Assembly: GCF_000499385.1 (NCBI RefSeq)
Contig: NW_013654500.1
Location: 1 to 21,158 of the forward strand
DNA from: Eimeria necatrix
Lineage: Eukaryota; Apicomplexa; Conoidasida; Eucoccidiorida; Eimeriidae
Direction of reading: 5' to 3'
Length of the DNA: 21,158 nucleotides
Position 1 is the stretch's first letter; each line of letters begins with the position of its first letter. The translations under genes were made by a program, and so were the position numbers. Below, piece after piece: positions 1-13,718 of this stretch. Under the pieces are notes generated by a model, which made no database searches, was not told the DNA's origin, and worked only from the letters and a program-made list of their open reading frames with translations.

Positions 1-3605
<3,605 letters not shown>

Positions 3606-3653
3606 ATGGCCACAAGACGCCTCAGTCCAGATCTCGAGTGGCGGCGGCATCAA

Positions 3654-3689
<36 letters not shown>

Positions 3690-3889
3690 TGCTGCAGCAG
3701 CTAAAGTTCGGGATAAGTGGCTGACTCCGTATCCTTGAAACAGGCCCTGGGGTGACCTGGGAGAAATACTTCTCCGCCACTGAGTTGCTGCCTAACTTGC
3801 TGAATATCAGCACCCTTAAAGCCTGCAAAGTCTTCTAATTTGCTGCTGACTCCCCCTTTTAGGAGTTTCGACAAAAGTTTGCTTTTTTA
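3606..3889 (+). other. Possible 5' leader or extra first exon of the channel gene
   Basis: An ATG at 3606 opens a short frame through a CAG tract (about 3659-3688). A strong pyrimidine-rich acceptor, CCCCCTTTTAG, ends at 3862. From 3863 the reading frame is open and in phase with the ATG at 3890, adding nine residues beginning EFRQKF. An upstream exon spliced to 3863 is therefore possible, but I found no donor of the right phase in the short CAG frame. The region is most simply a 5' UTR. Confidence 0.3.
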
Positions 3890-4011
3890 ATGGAGGACCC
3901 CGACAGCACACAGCCTTGGGGGCCCCCGCCCCATTCCGGGCTGGCGCAGAGGGTGCCTCCCTCCCCGCAGCAGCAGCGCCCGTACGTAGCAGCAGCAGCA
4001 GCAGCGCAACT

Positions 4012-4051
<40 letters not shown>

Positions 4052-4219
4052 GTGCTGCTGCCGCGGACTGCAGCCGCCCACCCCTACCCACCCCAGCCGC
4101 AGCCTCGGCCTCAGCCGCAGCTAACTGAGGCCTTCGACCCTCACAGCTGCTGCCTCGAGCTGTCCCGCCTGCCTGCAAGCAGCGCAGCAGCTCCAGAGCC
4201 CCTGCTGCAGCAGCCGTTT

Positions 4220-4253
<34 letters not shown>

Positions 4254-4297
4254 TCAGCAGCACAGTTCTCTATCAGCCGTGGGGGCATTTGCAAGCA
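3890..4297 (+). CDS. Channel gene exon 1 (Gln/Pro-rich N-terminus)
   Basis: Starts [17 protein letters not shown] at an ATG with an upstream in-frame TAG (3860-3862). It has two CAG tracts read as polyGln (about 4012-4050 and 4220-4253) and a Pro/Gln-rich linker, and ends YQPWGHLQA. The donor is GCA|GTGCGT in phase 0, after which the sequence turns T-rich and intron-like. The next acceptor in phase 0 is at 4616. Assignment to the channel gene rests on strand, spacing and matching phase, not on a family motif. Confidence 0.55.
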
Positions 4298-4548
4298 GTG
4301 CGTCTCGAGCCCTCTGCATCTCCATTGTCTTCTTTTTTATTTTTTAAATTATCTTTTCTCAATTTCCGATTCATTTCTTTTTGCTGCTGCCCAAATGCTG
4401 CACTTAAAGTCATTTAGACTTTCTTTCTTTTCCTTTTTGCTGCATTTGAATGTGCCACTAAAGAGCTCTCAATTCATTTAAATTCGAGTTCCTGGTATCT
4501 CCGTTTGCTGCTTTGCTGCTCATTTGCCGCTGCTGCTGCCATGCTGAT

Positions 4549-4609
<61 letters not shown>

Positions 4610-6130
4610 ACTTCAGGGATACCCCACTCCGGCGCTCGCTGACTGCGCCCTGCCAGCCCCCGCTCCTCCTCCAAGCCCCACAATCGGCTGGGGCCCCTGT
4701 GGGCCCCCCTGTGGGCCCCCGCCAGGGGCCCCCTGCGCCGCGGGTCCCTGTGGGGCCCCCCCTGGCGCGGCCCTTGGGGGCCCCCACGTGGCCCCCGCTG
4801 GGCCCCGCCTGGGGGCCCCTCACGGGGCCCCCCACGGGGCCCCCCAGGGGGCCCCCCACGGGCCGCCCGCTGGAGTTGCCGTCGGCGCCCCCGCAGGGGC
4901 CCCCCTAGGGGTTTCCCACGGGGCCCCTCCTGGGCCCCCTCCCGGGGCGCTGCACGGGGCCCCGCTGGGGGCCCCCCTGGGGCCCCCCCTGGGGCCCCCC
5001 CTGGGGCCCCCGCTGGGGCCCCCCCTGGGGGCCCCCCTGGGGGCCCCCCTGGGGGCCCCCGCGGGGGGCCCCCCGCGAGTGAGCTGCGCGCGGGAAGAGG
5101 GGGAGGAGGAGGAGAAGGAAGAGGCGGACTCGGAAGTGGAGGAGGAGGAGGGCCGTTGCGTGCCGGGGGTGGTGTGGACTTGGCTGCGAGCTTTTTTTCC
5201 AAACACTCCGCCTTTTGTTTGGTTTTTTTTGCAATTCTTTGTTTGCTTTTTGCTGCTGCTGATGGGTTTGGAAAGCATTTCCGCAGCCAAGGCCGACTTC
5301 TTCTTGGCGCGCGCGCCCGCGCACTGGACGCCCGCTTCCAAGGACGCGAAGCCTCCGCTCGAAGTCGTCCGCACAAACCCTAAACCCTAAACCCTAAACC
5401 CTAAACCCTAAACCCTGAGAAACGAGACGTGGAAACGCGCGACGGGCAACGAGGCGTTGGGAGCTGGACTTCGGCAGGCGCTGCTCCGCTTCAGACTGCT
5501 GCGGGCTGCACAGCAACGAAACTCAACACTAAACTGCAAACCCTAAACCCTAAACCCTAAACCCTAAACCCTAGCTCCTTGTTCTCGTCTGAGGTTTGCA
5601 GATAGGGGATGTCACCAGCCACTCGCTGCTGCTAAACGGATCCACTGCTTTTTTCCATGTGGTGTTGTTGAACATTTGCTTCTTCCTTTGCTTCATGCTG
5701 GCCAGGTGGGAAACCCCAAACCCTGCGCCCGGAACCTCAGCTCGAACCCCAAACCCTAAACCCTAAACCCTAAACCCTAAACCGTAAACCCTCACTTCTG
5801 GGCCATAAACCCTAAACGCGATCTTCCAGCACGGAAGGCTGCAAGCAATCGAACATTTGCCCCTATCCCTCTCGCGTGTGAATAAAGGGTTCAGCGCTCA
5901 AAGCCCAGGCCTAGGGTTTAGGGTTTAGGGTTTAGGGTTTAGGGTTTAGGGTTTAGGGTTTGCGGCTTGGTTGTCAGGGTGGTGGTCATCCTCGGGCTGC
6001 TGCAGGCGGTGCGCCACGGCATGCCTGCAGCCACTGCCTTTGCTGCCACAATAGACCCCGAGATCTTTTATGTTCCCTGGAGCATTTTCGTCTACGTGTG
6101 GTGGCTCGGAAACGCGAAAGAAAGTGACTC

Positions 6131-6177
<47 letters not shown>

Positions 6178-6287
6178 TCTAGCAGCAGCCGCAGCGCGAG
6201 CGCAGCAGGCAGCAGCGAGACGCGGAGCAGCCCGCTGCATAGCCGTTTCCAGCGCAAGCACCTTGCGCCCTCCCGCCGACCCGCTGC

Positions 6288-6323
<36 letters not shown>

Positions 6324-6779
6324 GCTGCTGCTGCTGCTGCAGGCCACTACCTGATTCTGTCGAAGACCAGCGAGGAGCCCCCGGAGCCTTTGATGCACTT
6401 CCTGCTGCTCGGCCCTTCGCTGCTGTTCTCCCGCGCGCTGCTGCGGATGATTCAAGTCACCAACATTGTGCTGATGGTCTTGGCGCTGCGGCGGCTGCTG
6501 CTGGCCATTATGGTCTTTTGCTTCGAACTCGGCTTCCTCATGAGCATGAACGCCCAAGTCGTCAACTACCTCCAGCGCTCCTCCGCAGTCCGCAAGCTCA
6601 ACGCCAAGTGGCTCGCTGCGGCGTACGCCTCGCAGCAGCAGCAGCAGCGCAGCAGCAGCAGCAGCAGCAGCAGCGGTAGCAGCAGCAGCGGTAGCAGCAG
6701 CGGCGGTAGCAGCGGCAGAGGCGGCAGAGGCCGAGGCCGCGGCAGCAATACGTGGATAGAATACAACCCGAACTTTGTG

Positions 6780-6822
<43 letters not shown>

Positions 6823-6982
6823 GGGGCAGCTGCGGCATCATTCCCTGTTTTTGCTGCTGCAGTGCCTTTGTGCTTCAGCTGCCGCGAACAAGACAAAGAA
6901 GCAAACAAAGAAGCAATTGAACCCTCCACAGAAGATCAAACCCTTGCTGAGGATGCGCTGGAATGGGAAGGCTGCACTTTAA

Positions 6983-7039
<57 letters not shown>

Positions 7040-7543
7040 TACGTGCTGCTCAGGGCGGCGGTGCTGCAACGCCGCACCTTTACAAACACCGCGCCAGCCT
7101 TCTACAGTCTTCAGACCACCAGAAGGCTACCAAATCCCAGCAGCAGCAGCAGCAGCAACTGCAGCAGCAGCAGCAGAAACCTGCTGCTTCCCGCTGGTGG
7201 CACCGACTCAAGCAAAGGTATGTAGAAGCTGCTGCTGCTGCTGCTTGTTTCGAAAACAGGACAGCAGCAAAGTGGCATTAGAGAACAGATGGCACGAGAG
7301 AACTTTCTGGCTATCTGCTGCTGCTGCTGCCGATGCTGCTGTTGCTTCTGCTGCTGGGAGTTTACAGCTTTCTAGCTAGTTAGACAGCTAGCTAGGCAGC
7401 TAGCTGGCTAGCTCTACAGCTAGCTAGCTGGCCGCTAGGCAGCTAGCTAGGCCATCAGCCAGATAGCTAGCTCCTGTTTGTGCATCGCGGGAGGAGCGCT
7501 GAGACAGGCCGTGTTAGGTACCTAGCAGGCCTCCAGCCAGCCG

Positions 7544-7577
<34 letters not shown>

Positions 7578-8282
7578 TGCAGCAGCAGCCGCAGCAGCAG
7601 CAGCACTGGAAGACTCGTTGCAGGCTCAGCGTGCGTTTGCGTGGGCGTCTGCGCTGCTTGCTGCAGCTTGCTGCTGCCTGCGAAGGCGCTGTGCAGCGCT
7701 CTGAAGCTGTTTGCTGCAGTGCCGCAGCAGCGGCGGCTGCTGCAGCGCGGCGGCTTCAGCAGCAGCAGCAGCAGCAGCAGCGACCGCGGCGGCCAGTCCG
7801 CGGGCTGGATGGACTCCGCCAACGTCGAGGGCCTCTTTTTGCTGCCGCTGAAGCTCAACGGCCTCGCCAGCACAGCAGAGAGGCTGCAGGAAAGAATGCT
7901 GCAGGGCACTGGTACGCCGCAGCCCCTGCTGCTGACGCGCGCTGCAGCAGCAGCAGCAGCAGCAGCAGAAGCAGCGGCAGCAGCAGCAGCTGCTGCAAGA
8001 TGTTTCGGGCTGGGACTCGATGTAGCGCTGCAGCAGCAGCTGCTGCTGCAGCACGGAAGCTGCAGCAGGCGGCTACTGCCTTATTTGCCTTTTACTTGTT
8101 TTCCTGCTGCTTGTGCTGCTGCTTGTGCTGCTGCTTGTGCTGCTGCTTGTGCTGCTGCTTGTGCTGCTGCTTGTGCTGCTGCTCCTGCCTCATTTTCTGC
8201 CGTTGTTTCTGCTGCTGTTTCCGTCGCTTTTATGTCGACTTTGGTGACGCTTCTGGTGCTTCTGCTGTCGCTGCTGCACCCG

Positions 8283-8318
<36 letters not shown>

Positions 8319-8526
8319 AGTGCTGCCGGAGCCGCTGCGGCCGCGGAGCATCGAGCGCAGCAAAACTTCTCAAATAAGGAACTGGCTGAACATTCACTAC
8401 TGCCTGGACTTTCCTCCAGTTATATTTTTGAAAGGAAGAAGACTGGAGCTGACAAACAAGGAAGTGGCAAGACAAGCTGCTGCAGCGCTTTTTGCGGAGA
8501 TGCTGCGGGAGGCCCGCAGCGCCAAG

Positions 8527-8558
<32 letters not shown>

Positions 8559-8669
8559 AGCCGCCAGGGGGGAAAACGGGGAGCAGCAGAAGCAGCAGCA
8601 GCAGGGCGGGGGCCCACAAGAGGCCAGGCGCCTCAGCGCGGCCGAGCGCAGCAACTGGAGCAGCAGCCG

Positions 8670-8703
<34 letters not shown>

Positions 8704-8846
8704 ACCAGCAGCAGCAGCAGCTCAGACGACATCGACAACAAAACTGTCTCCTCCCAGCCAGGCGCAGACACCCCAGGGATATTTGACTTTCAGCCCCCTG
8801 CAGCAGCACAGGACCCCACAGCGACGAACTGCTCAGCACCCTACCT

Positions 8847-8889
<43 letters not shown>

Positions 8890-9220
8890 GAGGGCAGACA
8901 AGGCTCCGGCCCCACCCCAGACAATGAGGGACTTATGAGATGGCAGCAGCAGCTGGGAGAGGCAACAGATGCGCAGGAGGGCCCCACGCTGCCGCTTTTT
9001 GTTCTCAAGAACGATTCTGCTGCTGAGCAGCAGCAGCAGCAGCAGCAGCAACCGCTGCTGCTGCTGCAGTCTCCGGTAGGCTTGAGGGGGGCTATGTGGA
9101 GTGCGCGTTGCTGCAGTTGCTGTTTCTGCTGCTGTCTCAGGTGCTCGTGGTGCTGCTGCTTTTATTTCTTGCTGCTGCTGACACCACTGCCTTTTTCGCT
9201 GCCTTCCTTATTGCTAAAAT

Positions 9221-9258
<38 letters not shown>

Positions 9259-9421
9259 TCGCTGCTGCTGCTGCTGCTGCGCAGATAGAGGCCAGTGGGG
9301 CCCTTCTCCCTGCCTCACAGGCCGGTGACCTCTTAACCCCCACTGAAGCAGCAGCAGCAGCAGCAGCAGACACCCCAAGGCCACCCGAAGAGTCCCCTGC
9401 CCCTATTCGCCAAGACAATGC

Positions 9422-9460
<39 letters not shown>

Positions 9461-9581
9461 AGGGATTAAAGGCTCCTCTTTAAGGCAGGGGACTCTCCCG
9501 TTTTCTTTGGCCTTTGCAGCAAATGAAAGCCCCGCCCAACGGGAGGGCAGCAGCGAGACTCTCGACGCCAGCGCAGCTACC

Positions 9582-9641
<60 letters not shown>

Positions 9642-9950
9642 AGGCAATCTGCGGTGTTGCTGCTGCGCCGTCTCTCTGCGAGGAGGCGGGGCAAGAGGCC
9701 GCGGAGGCCGCTGCTGGCAGCAGCAGCAGGAGGGCGGTGTCTGCAGCAGCAGCTGCAGCAAGGTCGAGAGAAGAGAAGCAGCAAATTGCTGCTGCCCTCC
9801 GAACAGCATTTAGATGAGAGCAGCAGCAGCAAAGAAGACAAACAAAAAAAGGAAAAAGAAGAACTTCAGGCGAAACCAAACGCCAGCCCGCAGCACGGAA
9901 CTGCTGCTGCTGCTGCGCTTGCTGCGGCCCTCCCCGCCACGCTGCGCCAG

Positions 9951-9984
<34 letters not shown>

Positions 9985-10142
9985 TCGCGCTGCAGCATCC
10001 CCCTTTTCCCATGATTGGCAGCAGCTCGCTGGAAACTGCTTCGAGGTCCGGGTGTACAGACACCCCGGAAATGAGTTTGTGGGCAGCAGTGAGGCCGCCA
10101 TGTGTCAGCCAAAACAATAAAGAGAAGCAAATTCAAAGGACT

Positions 10143-10183
<41 letters not shown>

Positions 10184-10229
10184 CAGGGAGAAGGACGGCG
10201 GCTGCAGCACCGTAGGGCAACTGGACTCC

Positions 10230-10261
<32 letters not shown>

Positions 10262-11704
10262 TGAGCAGCAGTTTCTTAGCAGGGAAATCTTAGAACTCTA
10301 TCTTAAGCCCGAAGAAGCCGAAGAGTTCATGAAGCATGCAGATCTAGCCGGTGACTGCTGCCAAACCCTAAACCCTAAACCCTAAACCCTAAACCCTAGA
10401 CTCTTAACTATGAGTTCATGAAGCATGCAGATCTGGCCGGTGATTGCTGCCAAACCCTAAACCCTAAACCCTAAACCCTAGACTCTGAACTATGAATCTT
10501 AAACCCTAGATCCTAAAACCTGAACCTTAAATCCTGAACCCTAGGCCCCAAGCCCTATATCCCAAACCCTAAACCCTAAACCCTTGATCATAATTCGGAG
10601 TACTGCATTTAATGCAGCAAATGGTTTTATTTTAAAGGTAAAAAATGCCTGCTGCAGACTCCACGGAAAGACCTAGAACAGAGCAGCAGCAACAACTCTA
10701 GTCGCTGCTGCTGCTGCTGCTGCTGCTGTTGCTGCTGCCCCTGCCCCTGCCGCCGCTGCTGACACTGTTGCTGCTACTACCGCTGCTGCTGCTGCTGCTG
10801 CGGTTACTGCTGCTGCTGCTGCCACTGCTGCAGTTGCTGGTGTTGTTACCGTCACTGCCGCTGCTGTTGCTGCTGCTGCTGCTGCTGCTTCTGCTGCTGC
10901 CGCTGCTGCGGTTACCGCCAAGGCTGTGGCCGTTCCTGCCGCTGCTGCCGCTGCTGCCGCTGCTGCTGCTGCTGCTGCTGCAGGAAGCAGCAGGGCGAAT
11001 GGAGAAGCAGCAGCTGGGGCTTTTTGCATGCATTATTTGTGTTCTTTTATTTTTGCCAATGTTTCTTCTCTTTGCTGAAATGCCGTTTTGAGTTTTATTT
11101 GAATATCCACTTCTCCTAAAAGTGCAAATAAATATTTATTGGAAAGTTATTCAAACAAAAGTGCATTTCAATGCATTTTCGTAAATGCATAAATGCATAT
11201 TCATTCTGTTCTTGTAAATGGGAAAAAATGGAAAAGAGTTATATTTGCAATGCATGCAAAAGTGCCAAAAAAGAAAATGAAAAGTAATTTAAAGTTGCAT
11301 TTAAAAGAAGTTAAAAGCTGCATGCACTTCCTTGAAACCCCTCTTGAAGTGCCTTTGCTGCTGCTGCCGCTGCTGCTGCTGCCGCTGCTGCTGCTGATGC
11401 TGATGCTGTCACCACTCCCGCCGTTCCCGTTGTGCTGCTGCTACCTTTGCTGCTGCGATTGCTGCTGCTGCTGCTGCTGCCTTTGCTGCTGCAATTGCTG
11501 CAACTGCTGCTGCTGCTGCTGCCTTTGCTGCTGCAATTGCTGCAACTGCTGCTGCTGCTGCTGCTGCTGCTGCGTGATGTGTCTGTAGGCCACGGGAAAA
11601 TAAACCGCGTGATGTTTCAAAGGGCGGTGCTGCACATTTACAGCCTCCGGAAGAGACTTATTAGGGCTCTCAAGGCAAGCTTTTGCTGCTGACGTTCATG
11701 CTGC

Positions 11705-11737
<33 letters not shown>

Positions 11738-13652
11738 TGCTGCTGCTTCTCCTGCTGCTGCTTCTGCTGCTGCTGCTGCTCGTGCTGTCGCTGGTGCTGC
11801 TGCCAATGATGTTGCTGCTGCTGATACTGCTGGTGCTGGTGCTGCTGCTGCTGCTGCTGCTTTTGCTGCTGACGCTGCCGTGAGAAACTTGTGAGGGCTC
11901 TCAAGGCAGGCTGCCGCTGCAGCTGCTGCCCTTGCTGCTGCTGCTGCTGCTGCTGCCGTTGCTGCTGCTTGGAATTGGAAGTTCCCGTGGGGAATCTGGC
12001 TGCGAACCCCAAAATTTGCCGCTTCTGCTGCGTGTTGCATGCGTTTTGCATGCATTTTGCATGCGTTTTGCATGCGTTTTGCACGCTTTTTGCATGCGTT
12101 TTGCATGCGTTTTGCATGCGTTTTGCACGCCTTTTGCATGCGTTTTGCATGCGTTTTGCATGCGTTTGTGTCAGAGCCAGGCGAGCATTGCTTCGACGGT
12201 GCTGCGGATGATGTCAGTGCTGCTGTGGTTTGTGGCAGTGATTGTTTTGCTGCTGGTCTTGGGCGTCGAAATGAACACCGTGGTCATGTCCGGCGCGGCC
12301 TTTCTCTCCGCAATCACCGTTTCCCTAAGTGCGCTCCACTGCGGGGGTTTAGGGTTTAGGGTTTAGGGTTTAGGGTTTAGGGTTTAGGGTTTAGGGGGAA
12401 AACCGAGGGTTTAGCGTTCGGGGGAAGCCCGAAGGTTTAGGGTTTGGGGACTTCGCACTGGCGTGCGGGGTAGTTGAGTAGTTCCCTTCTTCGTTAGCTA
12501 GCTAGTTAGCTAGCTAGCTGACTAGCCAGCCAGCTGGCTAGTTAGCTAGCTGGCAAGCTTCCTGGCCAGCAGTTCAGCTAGCTAGCTGGCTCGTCAGGAA
12601 AAGTCCACCACGAGCTATTTACTAGCTACTGCTCCCCCTAGCTAACTGACTAGCTAGCTCCTAGCCCTTAGCTAGCTAGCTAGCTAGCTAGCTAGCCAGC
12701 TAGCTCGCTAGCTAGCTCGCTGCTAGCTAGCTGCGTCGTAGGCACCCGGACTAGCTGCCTCCTAGCTGGCTGCGTACCTAGCTCGCTGTCTAACAAGCTA
12801 GCTGCGAACTCCTAGCTACTCTCCACCCCTAGCTCCCAGCTAGCTAGCTAGCTGCTAGCCGGTGGCTAGCCGGTGGCTAGCTGGTGGCTAGCTGGTGGCT
12901 AGCTGTGGCTGGGGCTGCGTGCGTGTGGGGGGAGGCTACATTTACCAGCACTTCATCACTGCAGTGATATTTGTGGCCTTCACTAATCCGTACAACATCG
13001 GCGACCGCGTGCGCGTCGACGGCGGAGAGATCCTGTACGTACGCCGCATCCGTACGTACACCACAGAGTTCGAAACCATGCACGGCAAGCCGGTCAGTCG
13101 TCACTTCTTTTTTTCTCCACTTTCCACTTTTCAACTTTTTTTCAATTCTTCAAGTCCTTCACTTCTTTTTATCTCCACTTTCCACTTTTCAACTTTTTCA
13201 ATTCTTGAAGTCCTTCACTTCTTTTCTTCTCCACTTTCCACTTTTCAACTTTTTGAATTCTTTCTTTTTTCTTCAAGTCCTTCACTTCTTTTCTTCTGCA
13301 CTTTCGACTTTTCAACTTTTTCAATTCTTTCTTTTTTCTTGAAGTCCTTCACTTCTTTTCTTCTGCACTTTCGACTTTTCAACTTTTTCAATTCTTGAAG
13401 TCCTTCACTTCTTTTTTTCTGCACTTTCAACTTTTCAACCTCTTTTTTCAATTCTTTCTTTCTTTTTGAAGTCCTTAACTTCTTTTTTTCTGCAGTTTCA
13501 ACTTTTCGATTTTTTCGTTTCAAATTGTTTCTTTCTTTTTTCTTGAAGCCTTTCTTTCCTTCTCAGCGACTTGTGCTGCTGCTGCTGATTGTTGGGTGTG
13601 CGTTGCTGTCAGTTGCATTTTCTGGCAATTCTTTGTCGAGTTTGTTTGCGTA

Positions 13653-13718
<66 letters not shown>

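Noticed and set aside
4474..5376. Long antisense ORF (300 residues, Gly/Pro/Arg-rich, then polyGln)
   Set aside because: It is the mirror of the GGGGCCCC minisatellite and the CTG tract; the plus-strand reading links to phase-matched splice sites and a membrane protein, the antisense one to nothing.
5373..5960. Chromosome end
   Set aside because: Arrays are short, in both orientations, and flanked by gene exons on both sides; they are internal repeats.
10673..11091. Poly-Leu (+), poly-Ala and poly-Ser (-) ORFs
   Set aside because: All frames of an interrupted CTG tract are open; no conserved segment on either side.
11638..12161. Antisense ORFs with [15 protein letters not shown] peptide repeats
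   Set aside because: They are translation of the 11-bp TGCATGCGTTT array and the CTG tract, inside intron 10.
12036..12167. CRISPR-like array
   Set aside because: 11-bp units have no spacers, and the genome is eukaryotic; it is a simple tandem repeat.
13245..13523. Lys/Glu-rich antisense ORF
   Set aside because: Shadow of the pyrimidine minisatellite in intron 12.
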